Of a stretch of DNA of 64,000 nucleotides, positions 10,383 to 17,668 are shown piece by piece. The position numbers and the translations under genes are program-made. Source of the DNA: Kitasatospora phosalacinea. GTDB lineage: Bacteria > Actinomycetota > Actinomycetes > Streptomycetales > Streptomycetaceae. The notes beneath the pieces are model-generated. The model saw nothing but the letters and a program-made list of their open reading frames with translations, had not been told where the DNA came from and ran no database searches. Location of the stretch: assembly GCF_000717185.1 (NCBI RefSeq), contig NZ_JNYE01000002.1, forward strand, positions 124,001 to 188,000, written 5' to 3'. How positions within the stretch are numbered: position 1 is the first letter of the stretch; each line of letters starts with the position of its first letter.

Positions 10383-11405
10383 ATGCCCATCGCAACTCCC
10401 GAGGCCTACAACGAGATGCTCGACCGGGCCAAGGCAGGCAAGTTCGCCTACCCGGCCATCAACGTCACCTCGACGCAGACCCTGCACGCCGCGCTGCGCG
10501 GCTTCGCCGAGGCCGAGAGCGACGGCATCGTCCAGATCTCCACGGGTGGTGCGGAGTTCCTGGGCGGTCAGCACAACAAGGACATGGTGACCGGCGCGGT
10601 CGCGCTGGCCGAGTTCGCGCACATCGTCGCGGCCAAGTACGACATCACCGTGGCGCTGCACACCGACCACTGCCCGAAGGACAAGCTGGACGGCTACGTC
10701 CGCCCGCTGCTGGCGGTCTCCGCCGAGCGCGTGGCCCGCGGCGAGAACCCGCTGTTCCAGTCGCACATGTGGGACGGCTCGGCCGAGACCCTGGCCGACA
10801 ACCTGGCCATCGGCCAGGAGCTGCTGGCCCAGGCCGCCGCCGCCAGGATCATCCTCGAGGTCGAGATCACCCCGACCGGCGGCGAGGAGGACGGCGTCAC
10901 CCACGAGATCAACGACGAGCTGTACACCACCGTCGCCGACGCGGTGCGCACCGCCGAGGCGCTCGGCCTGGGCGAGAAGGGCCGCTACCTGCTGGCCGCC
11001 TCGTTCGGCAACGTGCACGGCGTGTACAAGCCCGGCAACGTGGTGCTGCGTCCGGAGCTGCTCGCCGACCTCCAGGCCGAGATCGGCAAGAAGTACGGCA
11101 AGCAGGACCCGTTCGACTTCGTCTTCCACGGCGGCTCCGGCTCCACCGAGCAGGAGATCCTGACCGCGCTGGAGAACGGCGTCGTCAAGATGAACCTCGA
11201 CACCGACACCCAGTACGCCTTCACCCGCCCCGTCGTGGACCACGTGTTCCGCAACTACGACGGCGTGCTGAAGGTCGACGGCGAGGTCGGCAAGAAGAAC
11301 ACCTACGACCCGCGCACCTGGGGCAAGCTGGCCGAGGCCGGCATGGCCCACCGCGTCACCGAGGCCGCGCAGCAGCTGCGCTCGGCCGGCAAGCGCATGA
11401 AGTAG
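10383..11405 (+). CDS. fbaA: Class II fructose-bisphosphate aldolase
   Basis: Zn-dependent aldolase that cleaves fructose 1,6-bisphosphate in glycolysis and condenses trioses in gluconeogenesis. It is 340 aa, typical of the long class IIa group. The ATG follows AGGAGCGG. Metal and catalytic signatures are visible: VALHTDHCPKDKLDGY (Zn-ligand His and catalytic Asp), EVEITPTGGEEDGV, SFGNVHGVYKPGNV (Zn-ligand His), FVFHGGSGS and MNLDTDTQYAF. A hairpin terminator follows the stop. Gene order fba followed by a DUF3151 gene is what I recall from streptomycetes. Confidence 0.96.
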   Translation: MPIATPEAYNEMLDRAKAGKFAYPAINVTSTQTLHAALRGFAEAESDGIVQISTGGAEFLGGQHNKDMVTGAVALAEFAHIVAAKYDITVALHTDHCPKDKLDGYVRPLLAVSAERVARGENPLFQSHMWDGSAETLADNLAIGQELLAQAAAARIILEVEITPTGGEEDGVTHEINDELYTTVADAVRTAEALGLGEKGRYLLAASFGNVHGVYKPGNVVLRPELLADLQAEIGKKYGKQDPFDFVFHGGSGSTEQEILTALENGVVKMNLDTDTQYAFTRPVVDHVFRNYDGVLKVDGEVGKKNTYDPRTWGKLAEAGMAHRVTEAAQQLRSAGKRMK

Positions 11406-11420
11406 GGCGCTGCCGCTCCA

Positions 11421-11461
11421 CGGTGCCCCCGCCCCCGGAACGCCCGGGTGCGGGGGCACCG
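11421..11461 (+). terminator. Terminator after fba
   Basis: Inverted repeat with 11-bp outer arms (11421-11431 / 11451-11461) and further G/C pairing inside, 16 nt after the fba stop. Confidence 0.7.
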
Positions 11462-11514
11462 GCACGTCCGGGCCCGGCCGCCCCCGGCCGCCCCCGGCCG
11501 TCCCGCGGGCCCGG

Positions 11515-11958
11515 ATGGCAGACTGGCACACCATGGAGATGCACAAGAACCTGCTCGACGGCCCCGCGCCGACCCTCCTCCCCGAGGAGGAGCAGCCGTA
11601 CCGGATGCTCGCCGAGGAGTCGGCCTCGCCCACCCAGGTCGCCGCGGAGTACCCGACGTTCTGCCTGGCCTGGGCGATGCTGGCGGACGACGCCTTCACC
11701 GCCGGTCGGACCGTGGAGTCCTACGCCTACGCCCGCACCGGCTACCACCGCGGCCTGGACGCGCTGCGCCGCAACGGCTGGAAGGGCCACGGCCCGGTGC
11801 CGTGGGAGCACCGCGGCAACCGCGGCTTCCTGCGCTGCCTGGCGGCGCTCGCCCGGGCCGCCGGGGCGATCGAGGAGACCGAGGAGGAGGCCCGCTGCTG
11901 GCAGTTCCTGAAGGACAGCAGCGCCGAGGCGTACACCGTGCTCAAGCAGGAGCACTAG
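11515..11958 (+). CDS. DUF3151 family protein
   Basis: A 147-aa cytosolic protein of DUF3151, an actinobacterial family of unknown function that I recall lying downstream of fba. It is acidic and helical. Conserved blocks include YPTFCLAWAMLADDAF, YAYARTGYHRGLDALRRNGWKG, PWEHRGNRGFLRCLAAL and WQFLKDSSAEAY. The start is uncertain: ATG 11515 gives MADWHTMEMHKNLL, while ATG 11533 or 11539 would give the shorter MEMHKNLL/MHKNLL form, and none has a clear Shine-Dalgarno sequence. It lies between two strong hairpins, so it is probably monocistronic. Confidence 0.85.
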   Translation: MADWHTMEMHKNLLDGPAPTLLPEEEQPYRMLAEESASPTQVAAEYPTFCLAWAMLADDAFTAGRTVESYAYARTGYHRGLDALRRNGWKGHGPVPWEHRGNRGFLRCLAALARAAGAIEETEEEARCWQFLKDSSAEAYTVLKQEH

Positions 11959-11977
11959 GACGCAGGGCCCGGACGAG

Positions 11978-12009
11978 ACGGGCCGCTCCCCGCGCGGGGG
12001 GCGGCCCGT
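11978..12009. terminator. Bidirectional terminator DUF3151 gene / WD-like gene
   Basis: 14-bp inverted repeat (11978-11991 / 11996-12009) with one T.G wobble and a GCGC loop, between convergent genes. Confidence 0.8.
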
Positions 12010-12026
12010 CCGCGTGTCCGGGCGGG

Positions 12027-13799
12027 TCAGTCCCGCAGGTCGAGGGCGACCGGGCCGTCGTCCAGGCCCGCCAGCAGGACGCCGCCGGCCAGTGAGAGGC
12101 CGGTGGCCGGGGAGCCCAGGCGCAGGTCGAGCACGCCGTCGGGCCGCTGCGGGCGGCGGACCCGGACCAGGCCGTCCGCCCAGGCGACGGCCAGCACCGG
12201 CCCGTCCGGGCCGGCGTCGAGGGCGAGCGCGGTGACCGGGCAGGGCCGGTGGTCGGCGGGCTCGGGCATCGGCGCGGAGCCCGGCCCCCAGAGCCGGACG
12301 GCGCCGTCCAGGCCCCCGCTGGCCAGCAGCGGGACGCCGGGCGCCGCCGTACCGACCGCCAGCGCGGTGACCGGCCCGGTGTGCAGCTTCTCGCCGAGCA
12401 CCCCGCCGCCGGGCCGGTACCAGTGCACGCCGCCGCCGCTGTCGCCGAGCGCCGGGGCGGCGTCGGGCAGGTCGGGGGAGGCGGCCAGCACGAGCGCCTC
12501 GCCGTCGACGGCGGCGGCCAGCCGGGCCAGCGCCTCGTCCAGGGCGTACGGCTCCAGGCCGGGGCCGGTGGGGCCGGGGGTGAGCAGTTCGGTGCCGCCC
12601 CAGGCGTCCAGCAGGACCAGGCTGCCGCCGGGGGTGGCGGCGAGGGCGCGCAGCGGCTTGGGGCCGGGGACGGCGATCCGGCCGAGGACGGCGCCGTCGG
12701 CCGGGGAGAGCGCGTGCACCGCGCCGGTGGCGTCGGCGAGCAGCCAGCGGCCGCGGAGCGGTCCGGCGCCGGGGGCGGTGGCGGCCGGGGCGGGGCCGCG
12801 GCGGGCCCAGCGGGCGGCCCAGCGGCCGGGGGCGGCGGCGAGGCGGTCGGCGGCGAGGGCCGCGGCGGGGTCGGCGGGCTCGGTGCCGAGCAGCCGGGTG
12901 CGCAGCTGGTGGGCCCGGACGGCGGGCTCGGGGGTGTCGACCAGGGCCGGTCCGGCGGCCCGCCAGGCAGCGTCCAGGGCGGCGGGGGCGGCGCCCGGGG
13001 CGGCGGCCTCCAGGGCGGTGGTGACGGCGACCGGCTCGGCGAGCACGTACAGCAGCGGGTCGGCGGCGAGCGGGCCGAGGTCGCCGGAGCGGGCCGCGGC
13101 GGCCCACAGGCCGGTGAGCAGCTCCGGGCCGGCGGCGGGCAGGTCGGGCGCGCCGGTGGCGGTGCGCGGGGCGCGGGCCAGCAGCTCGGCGGGGCCGGGC
13201 GGCGGGGGCGGCGCGGCGCCCAGCGCCCGCCCGGGGTTCGGGTACCCGGCGGGGTCGTGGCCCTCGCGCCCGCACCAGGCGTCCCAGCGGGCGCGGTCGG
13301 TCCAGCGGGGGTCGTCCAGGTCGAGTTCGGCGGGTTCGGCGACCGCGGTGAACGCGAGGTCCGCCGTCGCCTCGACCACCAGCCGCAGGTGCGGCAGCCC
13401 GAGCAGCGGGTCGAGCAGTTCGGCCACCAGCCGGGCCGGGTCGGCGGCCCGGTCCAGGTCGGGGACGCAGAGCACGGTGGGCCGCGGGTCCGCGGCCAGC
13501 CGGTCGAGCAGTTCCCCGGGGGTGCGGGCGGAGACCTCCAGCTGCCGGGCGAGCTGCCAGACCGCGGCCCGGACGCCGCAGCCCTCGGCGGGCAGGAAGG
13601 CGTTGACCCGGCGGCCCGGCGGGGCGGCGGGGTCTGTGCCGCCCGCCACCAGCCAGGCCAGCAGGTGCGTGCGGCCGCTGCCCGGGGAGCCGGTGACCCG
13701 GCACAGGCGCGGCGCCCGCGCGTCCCCCAGCCAGCCGAGCAGGGCCGCGCCCGCGGCCCTGCGCCCGGCCCGCAGCGGCGGTATCCGGTGCTCTTCCAT
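12027..13799 (-). CDS. Putative NTPase-WD-repeat-like protein with altered Walker A
   Basis: A 590-aa cytosolic protein, start ATG 13799. Residues 37-45 read GSPGSGRTH, a Walker A-like loop with Arg in place of the usual Lys; a Walker B-like VLCVPDLDRA follows at ~107-116. The middle region is Ala/Pro-rich. The C-terminal third (~395-590) shows repeated beta-type units ending in hydrophobic/Asp-Gly turns (GAVHALSPADGAVLG, VTALAVGTAAPGVPLLASGGLDGAVRLWG, VTALALDAGPDGPVLAVAWADGLVRVR). These resemble WD40 blades, with one clear LASGGLDGAVRLW unit. Function is unknown. The combination suggests a STAND-like switch that has lost canonical ATP binding, but that is inference. Confidence 0.7.
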   Translation of the reverse strand: MEEHRIPPLRAGRRAAGAALLGWLGDARAPRLCRVTGSPGSGRTHLLAWLVAGGTDPAAPPGRRVNAFLPAEGCGVRAAVWQLARQLEVSARTPGELLDRLAADPRPTVLCVPDLDRAADPARLVAELLDPLLGLPHLRLVVEATADLAFTAVAEPAELDLDDPRWTDRARWDAWCGREGHDPAGYPNPGRALGAAPPPPPGPAELLARAPRTATGAPDLPAAGPELLTGLWAAAARSGDLGPLAADPLLYVLAEPVAVTTALEAAAPGAAPAALDAAWRAAGPALVDTPEPAVRAHQLRTRLLGTEPADPAAALAADRLAAAPGRWAARWARRGPAPAATAPGAGPLRGRWLLADATGAVHALSPADGAVLGRIAVPGPKPLRALAATPGGSLVLLDAWGGTELLTPGPTGPGLEPYALDEALARLAAAVDGEALVLAASPDLPDAAPALGDSGGGVHWYRPGGGVLGEKLHTGPVTALAVGTAAPGVPLLASGGLDGAVRLWGPGSAPMPEPADHRPCPVTALALDAGPDGPVLAVAWADGLVRVRRPQRPDGVLDLRLGSPATGLSLAGGVLLAGLDDGPVALDLRD

Positions 13800-13940
13800 C
13801 CGTGGCCCCCGTCCCGTCCTGTCCTCGTCGCTGTCCGCTCCGGAGCCTACCCACCGCCGGGGCCCGCCGGGGCAAGGGAGTTGACCGGATCTCGTCGCAG
13901 CCTGAATAGTCGTCACCGGGAAACGGGGAGAGGGGGACGC

Positions 13941-14726
13941 ATGGGCGTCGTACTGCCGGACGAGCTCGCCTGGGTGCTCGACCTGATCGGGATCAACTGG
14001 CCCAACGTGGACGAGGACGAGTACCGGGCGATGGCGGACGAGCTCCGCGAGCTCGCCTCCTCGCTGGCCGAGGACCGGGACGCCCTGTCGAGCGCGGTGG
14101 GCGGCCTGATGGAGCTGAACCAGGGCGCGGCCGCGGACGCGTTCCGGGCCCAGTTCGACAAGGTCGTCGGCACCCACCTGCCGCAGGTCGGCCAGGCGCT
14201 GGAGGTGTTCGCCTTCGGGCTGGACGGCGCGGCGGTGGTGATCACCGGCGCCAAGATCGCCGCCATCGTCCAACTCGGGATCATGGCGGCCGAGTTGATC
14301 GCCGCCCAGGCGGCCGCGCCGTTCACCCTCGGGCTGTCCGAGCTGGGCGCGGTCGGCGCCACCCAGGCGACCAGGATCATCGTCAAACGCCTCCTCAAGG
14401 AGGCCGAGCAGCAGCTGCTGTCGGAACTGATGTCGCTGGTCGAGGGCCCGGTCTTCGCGGCGCTCGGCACCATGGCGCAGGACCTGGTGGTGCAGCTGGC
14501 GATGAACGCGGTGGGCGCCCAGGACGGGATCGACCTGAACCGCACCGCGAAGGCCGGGGTGGACGGCTTCAAGGACGGCGTGCAGCAGTCCGTCGACCAG
14601 GTGAAGGGCTACGCCGACGACCCGGCGGGCGCCGCCCGGCAGTTCGGGCAGAACGTGGTGAGCGGGGCGGCCGCGAACCACGGCGCGGCCCCGTCGGGGA
14701 GCGTGCCGCCCCCGCGCGGCGCCTGA
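13941..14726 (+). CDS. WXG100-like domain protein (CpnT N-terminal type), no toxin module
   Basis: A 261-aa protein; ATG 13941 is preceded by GGGGAGAGGGGG. The N-terminal block MGVVLPDELAWVLDLIGINW and PNVDEDEYRAMADELRELA resembles the WXG100-like alpha-helical domain at the front of actinobacterial polymorphic toxins such as CpnT, which leave through type VII-type systems. A hydrophobic helical segment (~95-125) and a long helical region follow, then a short Gly/Ala/Pro tail. Full-size relatives usually continue into a toxin domain; here the protein stops after the delivery-like part. It may be a stand-alone carrier, an adaptor, or the remnant of a larger toxin. The next genes, on the other strand, encode immunity-like and toxin-like proteins. 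Confidence 0.75.
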   Translation: MGVVLPDELAWVLDLIGINWPNVDEDEYRAMADELRELASSLAEDRDALSSAVGGLMELNQGAAADAFRAQFDKVVGTHLPQVGQALEVFAFGLDGAAVVITGAKIAAIVQLGIMAAELIAAQAAAPFTLGLSELGAVGATQATRIIVKRLLKEAEQQLLSELMSLVEGPVFAALGTMAQDLVVQLAMNAVGAQDGIDLNRTAKAGVDGFKDGVQQSVDQVKGYADDPAGAARQFGQNVVSGAAANHGAAPSGSVPPPRGA

Positions 14727-14752
14727 CGGCGCGTCGGGCGCCGCGCGGGGCC

Positions 14753-14790
14753 CGGGCCCGAGCCCGAGCCCGGGTTCGGGCCCGGGCCCG
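14753..14790. terminator. Bidirectional terminator in toxin islet
   Basis: 15-bp inverted repeat (14753-14767 / 14776-14790) with one mismatch and an 8-nt loop, between the convergent WXG100-like and immunity-like genes. Confidence 0.75.
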
Positions 14791-14798
14791 TACCGCGG

Positions 14799-15359
14799 TC
14801 ACAGCATCGGGTAGGACTCCATGTACGCGTTCCAGAACTGCGCCCCGCTCTCGAACGGCAGGCGGTCCCAGGCGGTCACGTCCTCGCGGATGATCTCCTC
14901 GACCTCGGCCCAGTCGTGGGGCGTCGGGTCCTCCTCCGGGAGCGGCTTCTCGACGGCGACCTTGTACACCAGGTAGCTCAGCGAGGAGAGGTCCTGGTGG
15001 ATCAGCTCGTACTCGACCTCCGCGTCCGGGTCCGAGACCCAGATCGTGCCGTCGTCGAGCCGGACGTAGACGTCCGCCTGGTAGAGCTCGCCCAGCGGCT
15101 GCATCCTGCCGTGCGGGGTGTCGACCGGCTCCGGGCCGACCTCCTCGGCGAAGGCCGTCTCCGGGCTCGCCGGGTCCCGCTCCGCCAGGTCGGGCAGGAT
15201 CCGGAACAGCCCGTCGGAGTACGGCACTCCGAACCGCACGGCGAACCGGGCGTCCTCCGGGTCCGGCCAGATCCGCGCGGCGGCGTCCGGCCGCAGCCGG
15301 AGCAGGTCGCCCGGCGTCGCCTCCTCGGCGATGCCCTCCCAGTCAACCGATACCAGCAC
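14799..15359 (-). CDS. SUKH-like putative immunity protein
   Basis: A 186-aa acidic protein. GTG 15359 is preceded by a strong GGGAGGAG ribosome binding site, 30 nt after the stop of the toxin-like gene, so the two form an operon in the order toxin then immunity. The central stretch (VYVRLDDGTIWVSDPDAEV, ELIHQDLSSLSYLVYKVAVE) has the pattern of SUKH-4 proteins: a short beta hairpin with an Asp-Gly turn, then a Leu/Ser-rich helix. SUKH proteins are immunity proteins that neutralise many different polymorphic toxins, often nucleases or deaminases. The match is by pattern, and cognate binding to the upstream toxin is inferred from gene order. Confidence 0.65.
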   Translation of the reverse strand: MLVSVDWEGIAEEATPGDLLRLRPDAAARIWPDPEDARFAVRFGVPYSDGLFRILPDLAERDPASPETAFAEEVGPEPVDTPHGRMQPLGELYQADVYVRLDDGTIWVSDPDAEVEYELIHQDLSSLSYLVYKVAVEKPLPEEDPTPHDWAEVEEIIREDVTAWDRLPFESGAQFWNAYMESYPML

Positions 15360-15389
15360 TTGTCGCTCCTCCCGTCCGGGTCACCGACT

Positions 15390-16514
15390 CTACTTGCCCT
15401 TCCGGGCCCGCTTGGGCGGACGCTCGCCGTCCGCCTCCTGCTTCGCCTTCGCCTCGGCGGCGGCCTCGGCGGCGGCCTTGTTCTGCTGGCCCTGCGCGTC
15501 GAAGTCGTGACTGCCCATGGTGCCGCCGTAGTCGCCCGCCGCGTGGTCCTGCTTCAGCTGGGCGAGGTACGCCTTGTGGGCCCAGTCGCGGTCCTTCTGC
15601 GGCAGGCCGCTGTCGTACTCGACGCCGTGCGAGACCGCCAGGTCGGAGTTCTTCGACGTGAAGTGGCGCTCCAGCCAGCGTTCGCAGTTCGCGGTCGCCT
15701 GGCAGGGCGCCCGTTCCGTGTAGAGCGCCTGGACGTTCCCCTCCTTGCCGTCGAGCAGCGGTTTGCCGATCGACCGCTCGGAGTGGCTGCGGAGGTTGCT
15801 GCTGCGGCCGACCAGGATGAAGTCGTGGTCGTTCTTGGTGTCCTGGTAGTGGAGCGACGCGTAGTTCTTGCCGCCGTAGTTCTTCTCGGCCCGCCGGGCC
15901 TCCTCCACCGCGCTGGAGAGCTCGGTCGGCGCGCTGATCTTGTTGCTGGTGACCTTCTCGTTCGGCTTGGACGGGTCCTCGCTGGCGTTGTAGTCCTTCC
16001 CCATCTTGTCCTTGGAAGGGCCCTTGGCCTTGCCCGTCTTGGGGTCGACGAGGTCGTGGATGCCGGACTTGTCCTTCGGGTCCAGGTCGTGGAGCTTGCC
16101 GTTCTTGATCTCCTGGACCCGGCCGTCGTCGTGGATGTAGTACTTGGGGCGGCCGCGGTCCGAACCGCCCGGACCGCCGGGGCTGCCCGGCGTGCTCCCG
16201 CGGGCGGTGAGGCGCTGGAGCTCCTGGCCGAGGCGCTCGTCGTGCTCGCGGTGGTTCTGGTTGGTCTTCCGCAGGCCCTTGGAGGCCTGCGAGGCGTGCT
16301 CCGCCAGCTTGTCGATGGCGCCCTCGACGCTCTGCAGGGCGGTGCTGGCGGCCCTGGAGACCACCTCGCCCAGCCGGTCGCCGCGCCCGGCCGCCTTCGC
16401 CCGCGCGTGGCCGTCGCCGAGCTTGCGCTTCTTGGAGCTCAGCTTCGTGTGCATCTGTTCGAGGTGGGCCGCGGCCCGATCCACACTGTCGTAGTCGTGC
16501 ACGATGTCGCTCAC
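15390..16514 (-). CDS. Putative polymorphic toxin with C-terminal cytidine-deaminase-like domain
   Basis: A 374-aa protein; GTG 16514 follows a GGACGGGGG-type site. Residues 1-100 form a charged alpha-helical hairpin of WXG100/LXG size without the WXG itself. A Gly/Pro linker (~105-120) and a Lys/Asp-rich region follow. Residues ~215-285 carry the metal-site pattern of nucleic-acid deaminase toxins: H244-S-E246 (His ligand and catalytic Glu) and YTERAPC with C271-x5-C277. This resembles the XOO_2897/YwqJ groups. The tail is basic (PPKRARKGK). The likely act is C-to-U/T deamination of DNA, RNA or nucleotides in a rival cell. Substrate and secretion route are not visible. The SUKH-like gene downstream is the likely immunity partner. 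Confidence 0.72.
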   Translation of the reverse strand: MSDIVHDYDSVDRAAAHLEQMHTKLSSKKRKLGDGHARAKAAGRGDRLGEVVSRAASTALQSVEGAIDKLAEHASQASKGLRKTNQNHREHDERLGQELQRLTARGSTPGSPGGPGGSDRGRPKYYIHDDGRVQEIKNGKLHDLDPKDKSGIHDLVDPKTGKAKGPSKDKMGKDYNASEDPSKPNEKVTSNKISAPTELSSAVEEARRAEKNYGGKNYASLHYQDTKNDHDFILVGRSSNLRSHSERSIGKPLLDGKEGNVQALYTERAPCQATANCERWLERHFTSKNSDLAVSHGVEYDSGLPQKDRDWAHKAYLAQLKQDHAAGDYGGTMGSHDFDAQGQQNKAAAEAAAEAKAKQEADGERPPKRARKGK

Positions 16515-16627
16515 GTCAACCCCCGTCCTGCTCAGCGCAGTTGCCGCCCCGGAAACGGGCGCCCACCGCATCATCGCACCGATCCGCCGGTTGTCACCGG
16601 CCCGCACCCGACCCGACGCCCCGCGCA

Positions 16628-16633
16628 TACACT
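16628..16633 (+). promoter_or_regulatory. Leaderless-type -10 (TACACT) of SUKH-4/deaminase gene
   Basis: TANNNT hexamer ending 6 nt before ATG 16640, inside the 125-bp divergent region shared with the toxin gene. Confidence 0.45.
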
Positions 16634-16639
16634 GCTGCC

Positions 16640-17506
16640 ATGACCGCAGCACTCGCCCAGCGCCTGATCGAACGCTTCGGCCCCGACGGCCTCCGCCGCC
16701 CGGACGCTGCCGAGTTCGCCCGCACCGACGCGCCCGCCGAGGCGGCCGCGCTGCTGGCCGCCACCGGGCTCCCGGTGCAGGTCGGCCCCTACTTCCGCAC
16801 CGCGGCCGAGGACGCCCTCGCCCTCGGCGACCTCACCGTCGGCCGCGGCCGGCCGGGCCCGCGGAACGGCGAGGAGCGCTGGGCCAGGCTCGGCACCGAC
16901 CGGGGCTCCGAACTGTGCCTGGACCCGCAGGGCCGCGTCTGGTCGGTCTTCGTCGACCTGGAGGAGCCGTCCGTGCTGGTGAACACCAGCCTGGAGGCCT
17001 TCCTCTCCTCGCTCGCCGAACTCGACCGCACCCTGGCCGCACTGGCCGCCGCCGAGGACCCCGACCAGGTCTTCGCCGAGTTCAGCACCGTCGAGAGCCG
17101 GCTGCGCGCCACCGACCTGCGCGCCTTCGAGGACGACGAGCTGTGGTGGCCCCGGGTGCTGGAGGACGTCCGGCACACCCGCGGCGTGCCGAGCTACGCC
17201 GCCTTCAAGTTCCTCGACCCCGCGGGCGAGGCGCAGATCCTCACCGCCGACGGCGGCCTCGCCCTGCACGCCGAGGAGGCGCTCTGGCAGCGCGCCCGGG
17301 CCCTGGGCGTCGACGGCGAGCAGGTCGTCGAGGTCTACACCGAGCTGCAGGCCTGCTTCATGCCCGGCCACTACTGCTCGGTGTGGATGGCCCGGACGTT
17401 CCCGCGGGCCTCGTTCACCCACAGCCACGACTACGGCGACACCGCCGCCGAGCGCGAGCAGGGCATCCGCGAGCTCGCCGAGGCGCTCACCGCCCGCAAC
17501 GACTGA
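16640..17506 (+). CDS. SUKH-4 domain fused to a deaminase-like domain
   Basis: A 288-aa protein with two modules. Residues ~45-130 match SUKH-4 immunity proteins: GPYFRTAAEDALALGDLTVG, ERWARLGTDRGSELCLDP, GRVWSVFVDLEEPSVLVNTS, LEAFLSSLAEL. Residues ~180-285 look like a deaminase: LHAEEALW with H210-A-E212, then YTELQACFMPGHYCSVW with C239-x6-C246, the same His/Glu/Cys/Cys layout as the toxin on the other strand. SUKH-deaminase fusions are reported among streptomycete polymorphic toxin loci. It may be a self-neutralised toxin, an intracellular effector, or an immunity protein carrying a decoy catalytic domain. Divergent transcription from the toxin (125 bp apart) argues for shared control. Confidence 0.72.
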   Translation: MTAALAQRLIERFGPDGLRRPDAAEFARTDAPAEAAALLAATGLPVQVGPYFRTAAEDALALGDLTVGRGRPGPRNGEERWARLGTDRGSELCLDPQGRVWSVFVDLEEPSVLVNTSLEAFLSSLAELDRTLAALAAAEDPDQVFAEFSTVESRLRATDLRAFEDDELWWPRVLEDVRHTRGVPSYAAFKFLDPAGEAQILTADGGLALHAEEALWQRARALGVDGEQVVEVYTELQACFMPGHYCSVWMARTFPRASFTHSHDYGDTAAEREQGIRELAEALTARND

Positions 17507-17668
17507 GCCGACGGCGGCCTCTGGGCGCTCCCCGGCCGGGCACCGTTCCGGATCGGGACGTTCCGGGAACCACGCCGGGCCATACCGCGTATGTTCACGG
17601 TGGGCACGTTCGTTCGAACGCGCCGCCGCACCGCGGTACCGCCCCGCCGCCGTCCCGAGGAAGTCCAG

